Shown here: piece after piece, positions 46,191 to 58,195 of the stretch | Layout of the letters: every line of letters begins with the position of its first letter | Position numbering within the stretch: the first letter of the stretch is position 1 | Assembly (NCBI GenBank): GCA_963932465.1 | Contig: OZ010795.1 | Span: 521,797,451 to 521,861,450, forward strand | Direction: 5' to 3' | Length of the DNA: 64,000 nt | Source: Maratus speciosus | Lineage: Eukaryota > Arthropoda > Arachnida > Araneae > Salticidae | Program-made: the position numbers and the translations under genes | The notes under the pieces: generated by a model | What the model saw: the letters and a program-made list of their open reading frames with translations, nothing else | Databases searched by the model: none | What the model was told of the DNA's origin: nothing

Positions 46191-46895
46191 AGGTGCGTTC
46201 GTACTATAACTAGTTTTATATTTATTTTTTGCACCCCATTTTGTACTGAATGTATATTTATTTGCGCTTCATAAGTGCATAGTCTGTAACATCATTACAA
46301 TGCACTTGCAATATTTTTTCCCCTTCCCCGTAATGTAATGGAAAACTTTTGACTGTCCCTGTAATTAAACTATACATCCGATTTTCATAAAATTTGAAGT
46401 GGCTCGACAAAATTTTGCAACAATTATATGTTTAAAATTTCAGACCATTCGGAAGGCTGTAACATCATTAAAATGCACTTGCAATAATTTTTTTTCATTG
46501 GCCGTAATGTAGCGGAAAACTTTTGACTGTCCCTGTAATTAAACTACACATCCGATTTTCATAAAATTGGAAATGGCTCGACAAAATTTTGCAACAATTA
46601 TATATTTAAAATTTCAGACTATTCGGAAGGCTGTAACATCATTAAAATTCACTTGCAATAATTTTTCCCATTGGCCGTAATGTAAAGAAAAACTTTTGAC
46701 TGTCCCCGTAATTAAACTATACATCCGATTTTCATAAAATTTGAAATGGCTCGAAAAAATTTTGCAACACTCATATATTTAAAATTTCAGACCATTCGGT
46801 TGGGTAGTTTTTGCTCTGTTATATGCGGACGGACGGACAGACGGATTGAACGACGACTATAGGTGCTACGAATTTATATAATTACGAACGCACCT
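46191..46895 (-). mobile_element. 705-bp TIR element with three 172-bp repeats
   Basis: Starts AGGTGCGTTCGTA and ends with the perfect inverse TACGAACGCACCT. The interior holds three tandem units (near 46289, 46462 and 46633) with AACATCATTA.AATGCACTT, GGCCGTAATGTA, CTTTTGACTGTCCC and a CATCCGATTTTCATAAAATT box, then a GGACGGACGGACAGACGG microsatellite. Parts of the unit match the 13-kb and 60-kb repeats in the opposite direction. The strand given is the one on which the microsatellite precedes the box. Confidence 0.75.
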
Positions 46896-47996
46896 AAAAA
46901 ATGGGGATAACGCTGAAATGTGTAAATAGCAAAAGTATTTTATGTGAAAATAATTCATCATTTAAAAAACAAACTTTAAACTTAAATCAATAGGAATAAT
47001 AAATTTGCACAAATACTTGATATTTATCGATAATTTGGAATTTGGAATTTTTACACATTACACTTACTTTATAAATTATTTCTAGGAAAATTAAGAAAAA
47101 TTATTTTTTCTTTTGGTACATTTTCCAATTTATTAGACTTTGATGTTATTTCAATACTTAAATAAAAATATACATAATCAGAAAAAAATCTGCATTAAAA
47201 ATAAAACATTGATAATATCGTTTATTAGAAAGAAAAAAAATATTAATAAGCAGTAAAAATATTTCTATTTGATTCCATTCTCAAGATGTGACATTACTTA
47301 AAAAAATATATTTGTATTTCACTTTTGCTGTCATTTATTCAGATACATAAAATTCATAAGAAATATGGCTTTAGGTCATTTTGGCGTTTCTTAAAATTAA
47401 AATTGCAGTTAATGAAATGTTTTCTTTTATGGTAAAACATTCTAAAAACTGTTAAAGCAATAATTTATTTTTATATATCTGTCATAAGAAGCTATATGTG
47501 TTTTCATTAATTCAAACAGAACATGTAACAGAATGAATTTTCCTCCAGGCCATTTAATGTGGTCTTTCAAATTAAAAATTCCAACAAATGAGAGATAAGA
47601 GATACAGAATGTATTAACTTTGTTTTTATCAACAGCGTTTTCATTTAATTAAATAATTTCCTTGAGATTTCATATTTTTTCTCATTTTTCAATACTTTTG
47701 AAAGTTACATTATTTTATTCATTTGATTTAATAACATTAAAAATGGTTATTTAAAAAAAAATTATTTGTTTTAGTACTATAAGAAAAATTAATAAGTCCT
47801 TGAAATTGTACAAAACATTGTAACTCAACTATATTTTTGTAATGGATTTATTCTAGACTAAAATATATTATGCCTACGTAAAATATTTCCATTTATTAGA
47901 AAATTAATGCTAAAAATTACATTATATTTAAAAGCTTAAGAAAAAGAATGATTGTGAAGTACATAAAAAGTTGAAATCATTACTTTTAAATAAATA
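46896..47996. other. No gene seen
   Basis: Very AT-rich sequence without recognisable repeat ends, RNA genes or coding frames. Confidence 0.5.
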
Positions 47997-48514
47997 CAGG
48001 GTGCCCAGTAATTAACCGAAAATTTGAAACTTCAATAACTGTTTATTGGGACGTCATTGTAACGTAACATTTAGTGACGCAACACTACGTAGCTTACAAT
48101 TTACGAAACCAGAAGAAACAAACCTCAGTAGACACCAGCATTTAAAGGACACAACATTGCAGGGATTCACAGTCCTGCCTATTCTCCTGATTTGAACCTC
48201 CTGGATTTTGGGTACTTCTGTGGGGCTATTTGAAGGACAATGTGTACCAAAATCCTCCACAATCAGTAGATGTGCTCCGACAAGCCATTTCTGCTGCAAT
48301 TTCAGGCATCACACTGCCAAATATTCGTTTAGTTTTGGACAACTTTGAACTTAAACTTAGCCATATTGTTGAAAGGAATGGGAAGCGCTTCGAAAATATT
48401 GTGCATTAAATCGGAATAAATGCACTCATTTATGAAGTAAATATTTTTCTTTTATCTCTTCTTAAATTTGTTGACTAAACAATTCAAATTTTTGATTAAT
48501 TACTAGGCACCCTG
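47997..48514 (+). mobile_element. Internally deleted mariner element
   Basis: The ends are CAGGGTGCCCAGTAATTAA and its near-inverse TTAATTACTAGGCACCCTG, both flanked by the TA target duplication (47995-47996 and 48515-48516). The element is 518 bp, far below the roughly 1.3 kb of a full mariner, and keeps only the C-terminal part of the transposase gene. The 5' gene portion with the DNA-binding domain is gone. It could still be mobilised in trans if a related transposase exists. Confidence 0.9.
48158..48408 (+). pseudogene. Mariner transposase C-terminus (frameshifted)
   Basis: The readable protein includes IHSPAYSPDLNLLDFGY, then after a one-base frameshift LWGYLKDNVYQNPPQSVDVL, and ends with NGKRFENIVH and a TAA at 48406-48408. 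SPDLNLLDF carries the last acidic residue region of the mariner DDD/DDE catalytic triad, and LWGYLKD.VY is the usual following motif. The first catalytic aspartates and the N-terminal domains are missing. It is clearly a dead gene inside a defective element. Confidence 0.9.
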
Positions 48515-48779
48515 TATCTTGTACAGCGCTGGAAAAATGTTTAGGACCACCAACAAGAACACTAAAGCTCTTACTTAAATGAAAAAACAATATTCTTGCG
48601 AAGTTATACGCATAAAGTTATACAAGTTTTGTTATTTGTTTTAAAATAATATAATTAAAAATAAATAAGCAAAAATTAATTTCGAAATAACACAATTTCG
48701 TGGAAAACAGTTTAGAACCAGTATATTTAAAATCTAAATTACAGATTTAAATGATTTGTACATAAATTGTTAGTGTTTT

Positions 48780-48782
<3 letters not shown>

Positions 48783-48810
<28 letters not shown>

Positions 48811-48811
48811 T
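48783..48811. repeat. (GT)n microsatellite
   Basis: A dinucleotide repeat of about fourteen units follows a T run. It lies between the mariner element and the SINE. Confidence 0.95.
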
Positions 48812-48885
48812 TCCTCTTAACTATGGTGACTTCCAAAACATGTTTTGGGAAAGATTTAGCCAGGTTTATGCATGTGGAAATGGGT

Positions 48886-49120
48886 TGGGTTGATTTTTGA
48901 CGGCCAATTATCTACACGAGGGATATAGGCCCGGGGGGGAGTGCCCTCCGTGGGGGTCTTTCTAAGGGAACCTAATCCGTATTAACGTATGGAAGATCCA
49001 CGGCTCGAAGAAAACCACGAAAACTCCGAACGATTAGGCCGACGGGCGCGATTGGGATCGAACCCAGCACCTCCCGTCTACCAGCTTCGAGAGCAGAACC
49101 TCTCGGCCACTGGTGGGGCC
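48886..49120 (-). mobile_element. tRNA-derived SINE with 14-bp target duplication
   Basis: Read on the minus strand, it starts GGCCCCACCAGTGGCCGAGA, with an A-box-like TGGCCGAGAGG. A B box GGTTCGATCCC follows near 49057, and then a body with CGTGGTTTTCTTCGAGCCGT and TACGTTAATACGGATTAGGT, all far richer in GC than the flanks. ATGTGGAAATGGGT occurs immediately on both sides (48872-48885 and 49121-49134), a perfect duplication expected from LINE-mediated insertion. The long non-tRNA body suggests a conserved central domain. The head resembles a class II tRNA (Ser/Leu type). Confidence 0.92.
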
Positions 49121-49134
49121 ATGTGGAAATGGGT

Positions 49135-51440
49135 ATTTGTTTCCATATTTTGAAAATGGCTGCATTCAGTTAGAAAATCGAATCAAACTACTTTCTGCTG
49201 GCATAAAATTGACGAACAAAAATTTACCACATGTTTTATGTAGGATATATGTCCAGACTTTTAGATGGAAAGTCTAAAGTTTTGATGTTGTTTGCAGATA
49301 AACAATCTTAAGTCGAAACAAACTTGTGAATAGAAAGAAGCGATATCTTGAAACAATGACAAATTCTGAGTTAAAAGTTCATTTTTAAGTCAAACATAAT
49401 TATTACTAAGAACATCCTGATAGTCAAAGGAGTTCATCTTTGTTTCGGTGAAAACCAAACTTCGTTTTTTCGTCAAAGCCTGTCCAAATCACAACTGAGC
49501 CACCACTTTGTACACGTTTTGAAAGTAGATATGGCTCACTTTGTAAATCATGTCAGCAATGTCTTAAATCATCTGTATTATCAAGGGTGAATATTTTTTC
49601 ACTAGTAAAAACAAATTTGTGCCATAGTTTGAATTTTATGACATTGGAATATGCGTATTTTAGTCTTGTATCACTATGATGATTTTGTAGTTTTGGCTAA
49701 TTTTTAATTTAGCATAATTCAAGAATACGGCACTTTTTAACACATTTCTCAGTTGTGGACGCTAGTGAAAGTTCTAGCTCTTATTATATAGTAGAAAACA
49801 AACACAATCTTAAACCGCCATTTTAATAACGTTCCATTTGTACTGGGCTGAGAGATTTGATAGCCGACCGCTTCTTTTATTTCTAACACAGTTGATTGGA
49901 ACAAATAGAAAAATGTGTACAACAGTTTTAAATTCATAGTTTTTTAGGGCAATTTGCCTTTCATCCAGTCCGCATTCCGAAAACGTCCTTATTTTAACCT
50001 TTTCATCTTAAATCAACGATTTCCCGCGAACCACGCTCAAATCAGCAGATGCATATCCCAAAACATCAAATCCAGCTACTACTAACCTATAAACATCATC
50101 ACAGATCAGTCCCGAATAAAATACGACAGTCATAACTTCATCTCATTATGCTAGATTTAAAAAAAAAGATACTTGTCGTAAACTTATTTCCATTTCTTAG
50201 TATTACAAGATTTTAAAACATGTAGATAAATATATTTTTTTACTTTTGAAATTGAATTAAATTGCCATACTATAACATACATTTATGTCTAAATTCAAGT
50301 TATATAACAGCTTGCGAATTTTATTCTAAGCATCAAAATTAGCATGTGACCTTAAATTGTTTTCCAGCACTGTACAGTAAAATAAATAAATGAATAATTA
50401 AATAAGAAGGAAAGAAAAAGAAACAAGATAGCGCACACCAGAAATTTTAATTCCCAAATTGTCACATAGAAAAACAAAATTTCTATTAGATTGGATCTTA
50501 TTTTATCTTTTAATATGTAAACACCACCATGTAAAAATAACCATGTTTAATTATCGGAATATAGAATTACAATTACCAAACTATTCATGAAATATCAAAG
50601 TGCAACCGCTTATCATTTTATTAAAATTTATAGAATTTTTTTATTTTGGAATTTATTCATTGGAGGGAGTTCTGCCTTCATTTTAAAAAAAAGTAAAAAA
50701 AAAAAATACATGAAAAGATCTTTATTAGTGCGAATAGTAAAATTTTCAGTTTTTTTTTTCTTTTTTCTAGCCTGTTACCGTTAGCTTATGTTGCTTTGTG
50801 CAATCTTAAGTCTAATTTTTATTCTCTACTAATTAAAAATACATCGAACATCAAGTCAATTTTAATTATTTTAATAAAAGAAAGCAAATCGAATTTCAAA
50901 AACAGGCTTTTAATCGATTTTTTGATCCAATTGACAAAAAAAAAAAAAAAAATTCAATACGATGCAACTAGTATACTGCAGAAAAAATTCTGAAAATGTA
51001 AAAATTATATTTTGAATTTCACCATGAGATAGCTAAATTTTACATTAAAGCAGTGTACACAAAATTCATCATTCGATATATTGCAGTGACATGAGATATT
51101 ATATAATGATTATTTTACAAAATAAGCATCACAGTATTTTAAACAGCTCCATTGCAGATTTCTACGATGATATTTCACTATTAATATATTTTCCCATTCT
51201 ACTCTATGTTAAACGTAAGACCTTTCACCCAAACGTATAAATAATGCTTATTCAATATCTTGCTTAACAAGTTACTGAAATTGAATGAATTATAATTCAA
51301 AATAAATAAAAGTATGTGTAATGCAACACATTTATTCAACTGCAGCAATAATTAAATGAAAAAAAAAAAAAAAAAAAACAAAAAAAAAAAACAGTGGCAC
51401 TCCAAGAGTGCCAATAGAAATGAAAACTTCAACAATTACG
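49135..51440. other. No gene seen; possible poly(A) signals
   Basis: AT-rich sequence with an A-rich tract near 51361-51391. On the minus strand an AATAAA lies near 51330, which would suit a transcript ending there (see the next entry). The paired short inverted word TGGCACTCCAAGAGTGCCA sits near 51393. Confidence 0.4.
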
Positions 51441-51706
51441 TGTGTGTTTTTTTGATCGTCAGGAAATGTTTTATGCGTTGAATTGTGTAGCAGCACTAAC
51501 GAAAGCATCTAGGAACACGGCAGTGCCCCTGCCAAGTCTTAAAAGCATAGCCGTAAGCATCTTTTTCTGGAAGCAACTCAGGGTACTTTTGACCCCCAAT
51601 ATCTTTGTGTTGGTGATTCCCAGAAACTTGAATCTTCGTAAATCTAAAGTAATGTGGAAATGGAACTAAATGCTGAAATTTCACGTTTCTGTCTTTTTTA
51701 TTTCAG

Positions 51707-51798
51707 AAGATATATGAACTTAAACTTTCGCCTTTTCGACACTGATTCACCGATCATCAAATTTTGTGTGTGTTCCTGTGTGAACGCCGGGAGAAAAA
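51707..51798 (+). CDS. Candidate internal exon in a CpG-rich island
   Basis: A strong acceptor (TTTCTGTCTTTTTTATTTCAG, here split by reading, ending at 51706) is followed 92 bases later by a strong donor (GAGAAAAA/GTGAGT, intron from 51799). Only one frame is open. It reads MNLNFRLFDTDSPIIKFCVC and then SCVNAGRK. The surrounding 51460-51970 is richer in GC and CpG than its neighbourhood. On the minus strand, 51478-51658 also has two open frames ending near 51480, followed by an AATAAA, so the gene could lie on either strand. No family is recognised. Confidence 0.2.
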
Positions 51799-52240
51799 GT
51801 GAGTTTTAGCTTCCTTCTTCTTTTGCGGATTGAGCTGAAGAGGGAAAAGTTCCTGTCATTCACCGCTTGGCGCGCTAGTGTCTATGTGTCAAAATGCTAG
51901 CATGTCGTTACGTTACAGTGTCTCGAAATCAGTGGTTTTTCCCCATCTCAAAAAAAGCTCAACGCGCCTAAAGAAGTTTTCACTTCAAAAATAGCATAAA
52001 ATGTATTTTCAGCAATTTAATAATAAATTTATAGCATATTAAAAGTTATTTCACACTATAATTAACCATATAAGATAATTTATTCACGCATTTTTAAAGG
52101 CTTAAAAATGAAAAACATACGGAATAAGACTATTATTAATTTTTAATGAATAGAATCGCAAAATATTTTATTTCTGCTTCACATCTGAAACTTACTATTT
52201 CACGTAAACATTTTTACTACATTTAAATTGAACTGTAGCA

Positions 52241-55200
52241 TCTCTCTATTCTAAAAAAAAGTAACTACCGCTGTCACCGCCGCCGCCGCCGCCGGTTTTG
52301 AATTTTTTGTGACTGGAGGTCTTTTTTCGTTAATATTAAGAACAATAATGCATACTAAAATATGAAAATCGGTGGTTTTATACAGAAATGTTTGATAAAC
52401 ACACTGAAGCAGACAGCTTTCAAGTCGAAGAATTATTTTAAGAGATATTTAATGCTAAAGTTGGACAAAATCGTTCCACTAAAAAAGTTTTATAGCAGCA
52501 AAAACTATACATGGCAGTGTAAACGTTTTTAGATTATTTTATGCGTTAGAATTTGCCGGAGTGCAGATTGCATTATTTTTTTTATTTTGACTCATTTTTT
52601 GAGGTTTTATTTCTATTTTAAATTCAAATTTTCATCCTTTCTAGAGATATTTTTTACAGATTTTAGAAAGTGATATTAATTTAAACTGTTGCCAACTGTA
52701 TAAACAGCGGAAGCAATAATGTTTGCTTCAAAAAAAATATTTATACGTGTAAATAAATTAAAAATTTATTTACACGTGACTATTATAAACAGAAAAGAAA
52801 ACATTTGGAATTAGAATTAAATAATTATGTACAAAAAGCAGGAACTTATTAAAAATTACGTCATAAAAACTATAATTACACGTGAATTTTAAGAGAGAAA
52901 GGAATTTGTAAAACAATAAATTTATTAACATGCGTTAGAAGTCTTAAATAGGAGAAATTACGTCATATTTACGTCACATTACAGTTATTACATAAAATGA
53001 ACACAAAATAATATTGCAAAACGGTTTAAATTTAAAAATTGCGCTAGACATTTATTTGATATTTTGAGAGGATACTTTTCAACTATTTTTGTTAGGGAAG
53101 CGCAAATAATATTTCATTTCTAACAAAATTATTTTGACGTGAATATTTAAAAGAGAAGGAATAGCTTGGTAAAAATTACGTCAGATTAAAAACGATTAAT
53201 TCGATCTCATTTAAAAGAAATTTCTTTTCGTTTTGTTAAAAAATACCAAGAGACAAAGACTCTGTTTACTTAATTCCTTTTATATTAGCTTATTTTGAAA
53301 TGTTTTTACACGTGTCTACGTCATCAAGTTATTTTTATTTCGACGTTTTATTTGTATTTTTATTAATGTTGTACTAATTTATTTGTTCTTTCGTTATTTA
53401 AAATAAAAATTATGTCAATTTGTATAATTTGGGGAGTGGTTTGGCGATTTATATAATTTGGCGAAATTGGTCGACGGGATAATCAAGTAGTACCGCAGCG
53501 GATTTTGCGTTAAAATTCCCTAATCAAAGAGAAATGAATAGAAATTCGTTTATAGGGAGATCGCCACTGTTTTTAGCTCACAGGCTATCAAAGCCTGAGA
53601 GCTAATGTGCCCGCCCGTTCTGTATGTATGTATGTGTGTATGTACGTAACGCGATAACTCTTGATAGAAACATCCGATTTGCTTCAAAATTTTTTCCTAG
53701 GTTCATTGTGATATGGCGCTTTCCTGATTAGTTTTGGGAGTTCATTGGTTAAGGATAAAGGGGGGAAAACGGGGTTAGTCCACCCCCTTAATTCAGAAAA
53801 ATGGGTTTTTCATGCAGAATCATTCGATTTGCTCCGAATTTGGTATACCGGTTTATCATGTTAAGGAACATCCCTGATTAGTTTTGGGGGTTCATTGGTT
53901 AAGGATAAAGGGGGAAAAGGGGGTTAGTCCACCCCCTTAATTCAGATAAATGGGTTTTTCATGCAGAATCATTCAATTTGCTCCGAATTTGGTATACCGG
54001 TTTATTATGTTAAGGAACTTCCCTGATTAGTTTTGGGAGTTCATTGGTTAAGGATAAAGGGGGGAAAGGAGGGTTAGTCCACCCCCTTAATTCAGATAAA
54101 TGGGTTTTTCATGCAGAATCATTCGATTTACTTCGAATTTGGTATACCGGTTTATTATGTTAAGGAACTTCCCTGATTAGTTTTGGGAGTTCATTGGTTA
54201 AGGATAGGGGAAAAACGAGGTTAGTCCACTCCCCCTTAACTCAGATAAATGGGTTTTTCATGCAGAATGATTCGATTTGCTCCGAATTTGGTATACCGGT
54301 TTATTCAGGCTATCAAAGCCTGAGAGCTAATGTGCCCGCCCGTTCTGTAGGTATGTATGTACGTACGTACGTATGTATGTATGTATGTATGTACGTAACG
54401 CGATAACTCTTGATAGAAACATCCGATTTGCTTCAAAAATTTTTCCTAGGTTCATTGTGATAAGGCGCTTCCCTGATTAGTTTTGCGAGTTCATTGATTA
54501 AGGATAAAGGAGGTAAAACGGTGTTAGTCCACCCCCTCAATTCAGAAAAATGTGTTTTTCATGCAGAATCATTCGATTTGCTCCAAATTTGGTATACCGG
54601 TTTATTATGTTAAGGAACATCCCTGATTAGTTTTGGGGGTTCATTGGTTAACGATAAAAGGGGAAAAGGGGGGTTAGTCCACCCCATTAATTCAGATAAA
54701 TGGTTTTTCATGCAGAATGATTCGATTTGCTCCGAATTTGGTATACCGGTTTATTATGTTAAGGAACTTCCCTGATTAGTTTTAGGGGTTCATTGGTTAA
54801 GGATAAAGGGGGAAAAACAGGGTTAGTCCACCCCCCTTAATTCAGATAAATGTGTTTTTCATGCAGAATGATTCGATTTGCTCCAAATTTGGTATACCGG
54901 TTTATTATGTTAAGGAACTTCCCTGATTAGTTTTGAGGGTTCGTTGGTTAAGGGTAAAGGGGGAAAAGGGAGTTTAGCCCGCCCCTCTTAATTTAGATAA
55001 ATGGGTTTTTCATGCAGAATGATTCGAATTGCTCCGAAGTTGGTATACCGGTTTATTATGTTAAGGAGCTTCCCTGATTCGTTTTGGCGATTCATTGGTT
55101 AAGGATAACGGGGGGCTTGTCCACCCCCTTAAATTAGGTAAATGTTTTTTTTTTGCAAGATTATTCGATTTGCTCCAAATTTGGTATACCGGTTTATTAT

Positions 55201-55523
55201 GATAAGGAGCTTCCCTGATTAGCTTTGGATGTTCACTGGTTAAGTATAAAGGGGAAAACGGGTGCTAATTCCCCTTCACTTATTTTTTTGAGTGGCATTA
55301 TTCTTTAAAATAAGAGTATAATAACTATCGTACTATATAATTAGTGTGAATAGTCTGTGAGCTCAATGCCATCAGTTTAGCTGGGCACTTTTCTTTTTTT
55401 TTTAAATTATAATTCAATCTTTCGAAATCTTTTTTAAAGCCGATCAAATTAGCGTGCATTTAGAGTCTGCGGTGTCTGGACGGGTGTTGGCGAGCGTAGC
55501 TCGTAGGGGGCCGAGCCCCCTAG
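52241..55523 (+). mobile_element. Non-autonomous Helitron, copy B (carries a tandem-repeat insert)
   Basis: Starts TCTCTCTATTCTAAAAAAAA after an A and ends GGGGGC-CGA-GCCCCC-TAG before a T, as in copy A. The body matches copy A from end to end, except that a 1.8-kb block (53575-55393) interrupts it about 130 bp from the 3' end. Without the block it is about 1.46 kb, equal to copy A. No Rep/helicase frame is present. Copies B and C lie only 162 bp apart, in the same direction. Confidence 0.88.
53575..55393 (+). repeat. 150-bp tandem array inserted in Helitron B
   Basis: The block starts with the imperfect hairpin AGCTCACAGGCTATCAAAGC / CTGAGAGCT and ends with TGTGAGCTCAATGCCATCAG and GCTGGGCAC, roughly inverted to the start. 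Inside, units of 145-155 bp repeat ATTCAGATAAATGGGTTTTT, CATGCAGAATCATTCGATTT, GGTATACCGGTTTATTATG and GTTAGTCCACCCCCTTAA. The hairpin plus (TATG)n plus box head occurs twice (53575 and about 54305), so the array itself was duplicated or restarted. Confidence 0.85.
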
Positions 55524-55685
55524 TAAATATAAAAGGAATGACTACTTCACAATTCAGATGTAATTCTCCACATTCATATTCAGTAAATTCTACGAAATTA
55601 TGTTTACGTGTGTAAAAGCTTGCCTTTTTCGTGTATTTTGTAAATATTTAATAAATATCTATACTAAATCTAAATAATAAATACA

Positions 55686-56160
55686 TCTCTCTATTCTAAA
55701 AAAAAAGTAACTACCGCTGTCACCGTCGCCGGTTTTGAATTTTTTGTGACTGGAGGTCTTTCTTCGTTAATATTAAGAAAAATAATGCATACAAAAATAT
55801 GAAAATTGGTGGTTTCATACAGAAATGTTTGATAAACACGCTGAAGCAGACAGTTTTCAAATCGAAGAATTATTTTAAGAGATATTTAATGCTAAAGTTG
55901 GACAAAATCGTTCCACTAAAAAAGTTTTATAGCAGCAAAAACTATACATGGCAGTGTAATTATTTTTAGATCATTTTATGCGTTAGAATTTGCCGGAGTG
56001 CAGATTGCATTAATTTTTTTATTTTGGCTCATTTTTTAAGGTTTTATTTCTATTTTAATTTCAAATTTTCAGCATTTCTAGAGATATTTTTGACAGATTT
56101 TAGAAAGTGATATTAATTTAAACTGTTGCCAACTGTATAAACAGCGGAAGCAATAATGTT
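55686..56160 (+). mobile_element. Helitron copy C, 5' fragment only
   Basis: Starts TCTCTCTATTCTAAAAAAAA after an A and matches the first 475 bp of copies A and B. It stops at AAGCAATAATGTT, where copy D's own 5' end begins without a spacer. The missing 3' part does not reappear after copy D. Confidence 0.85.
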
Positions 56161-57479
56161 TCTCTCTATTCTAAAGAAATGTAACTACCACTGTCACCGC
56201 CGCCGCCGGTTTTGAATTTTTTGTGACCGGAGGTCTTTCTTCGTTAGTATTAAGAAAAATAATGCATACAAAAATATGAAAATCGGTAGTATTATACAGA
56301 AGTGTTTGATAAACACGCTGCTGCAGACAGTTTTCAAATCGAAGAATTATTTTAAGAGATATTTAATGCTAAAGTTGGACAAAATCGTTCCACTAAAAAA
56401 GTTTTATAGGAGCAAAAACTATTTATGGGAATTTAATCATTTTTAGATCATTTTATACGTTTGAAGTTCCCGGTGTGCAGACTATATTTCTTTTTAAATT
56501 TGACTAATTTTTTGAGGTTTTATTTCTATTTTAAATTCAAATTTTCAGCATTTCTAGAGATATTTTTGACAGATTTTAGAAAGTGATATTAATTTAAACT
56601 GTTGCCAACTGTATAAACAGCGGAAGCAATAATGTTTGCTTCAAAAAAAAATATTTAAGAGAATTTAAAAAATAAGAGAATAAAAAGAGAATTTTATACG
56701 AGATGTTTATGTTTAAGAGAGAAAGGAATTTGTAAAATAATAAATTTATTAACATGCGTTAGAAGTCTTAAATAGGAGAAATTACGTCATATTTACGTCA
56801 AATTACAGTTATTACATAAAATGAACACAAAATAATATTGCAAAACGGTTTAAATTTAAAAATTGCGCTAGACATTTATTTGATATTTTGAGAGGATACT
56901 TTTCAACTGGTATTTTCACGTGAATATTTAACAGAGAAAGAATAGTTTGGTAAAAATTACGTCAGATTAAAAACGATTAATTTAAAATGTCTCATTTAAA
57001 AGAACTTTCTTTTCGCTTTGTTAAAAAATACCAGGATACAAAGACTCTGTTTACTTAATTCCTTTTATATTAGCTTATTTTGAAATGTTGTTACACGTGT
57101 CTAAGTCAGCAAGTTATTTTTATTTCGACGTTTTATTTGTATTTTTATTAATGTTGTACTAATTTGTTTGTTCTTTCGTTATTTAAAATAAAAATTATGT
57201 CAATTTGTATAATTTGGCGAGTGGTTTGGCGATTTATATAATTTGGCAAAATTGGTCGACGGGATAATCAAGTAGTAAGGCAGCGGATTTTGTGTTAAAA
57301 TTCCCCAATCAAAGAGAAATGAATGGAAATTCGTTTATAGGGAGATCGCCACTGTTTTTTAAATTATAATTCAATCTTTCGAAATCTTTTTAAAGCCGAT
57401 GAAATTAGCGTGCATTTAGAGTCTGCGGTATCTGGACGGGGGTTGGCGAGCGTAGCTCGTAGGGGGCCGACCCCCCTAG
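56161..57479 (+). mobile_element. Helitron copy D
   Basis: Starts TCTCTCTATTCTAAAGAAAT directly after copy C and continues through the family body to GGGGG-CCGA-CCCCCC-TAG before a T. One base change weakens the terminal hairpin. Two internal deletions relative to copy A are visible (around 56660-56715 and 56908). Shared words ACGTCAGATTAAAAACGATT and AGTCTGCGGT mark the family. Confidence 0.85.
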
Positions 57480-57520
57480 TTTAGTAAATATAAATAGCAG
57501 TGTTAAAGTAATATTAACTG

Positions 57521-58195
57521 ACAAGGGAACCACTTTAGGTGTTGCTCGCACCTAGAATCGAGACCTGGTGCATTTTGTAGCCCTATGCATAAAAGTTAGA
57601 GAACCGATGAAAATTCTTTGTTAAAATCATATTTTATGTATTTTTTTTATATTTATAATTTTTTATTATTGGATTTTTATATGTTAATTTTACACCAAAA
57701 GAGAGTTAAATCGCCACATATGGCACTTCAAAATTTTCACTAGCTTTATACTTGTAATAGGTTTATGTCCAAACCATTACAACACGGTGCGTAGCGAAAA
57801 TACTGAGCTAGGGTTGCCGGAAAACTGTACGGGACGAAAAAGACGCCAATCTTTTCCCGCCAAATTTGTAAATATAATATTGTATTTTTTTTTTTTTTTT
57901 TTTAATCAAATTCGTAGGTTCTTGAAGGAATTTTAAAACTTTTTTCAACATTTTATAGTTATTATTGGCTAATTTATATTTTTAACTATATATTTTTTTT
58001 TTTTTAACTTTTACATTAACATCCCGAAAAGTGGTCTCGAAAATTGCATTATCAGAAAGTTAATCTGCTGTAAAATCAAAAAAATATTATTTTAACAAAA
58101 AAATTTTATCGATTCCTAAACTTCCTAATATAGAGTTTTAAAATGCACCAGGTTTCAATACTAGGTGCGAGCAACACCTAAAGTGGTTCCCTTGT
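57521..58195. mobile_element. 675-bp element with 56-bp TIRs
   Basis: Both termini begin ACAAGGGAACCACTTTAGG and continue TGTTGCTCGCACCTAG, then after a few mismatches ACCTGGTGCATTTT. About 52 of 56 positions are inverted matches. The interior contains TTTTCCCGCCAAATTTG and AT runs but no coding frame. A clean target duplication is not visible. It lies about 40 bp after Helitron D. It is non-autonomous and its superfamily is uncertain. Confidence 0.85.

Noticed and set aside
48054..48299. 81-codon minus-strand open stretch
   Set aside because: It is the antisense of the mariner transposase relic on the plus strand.
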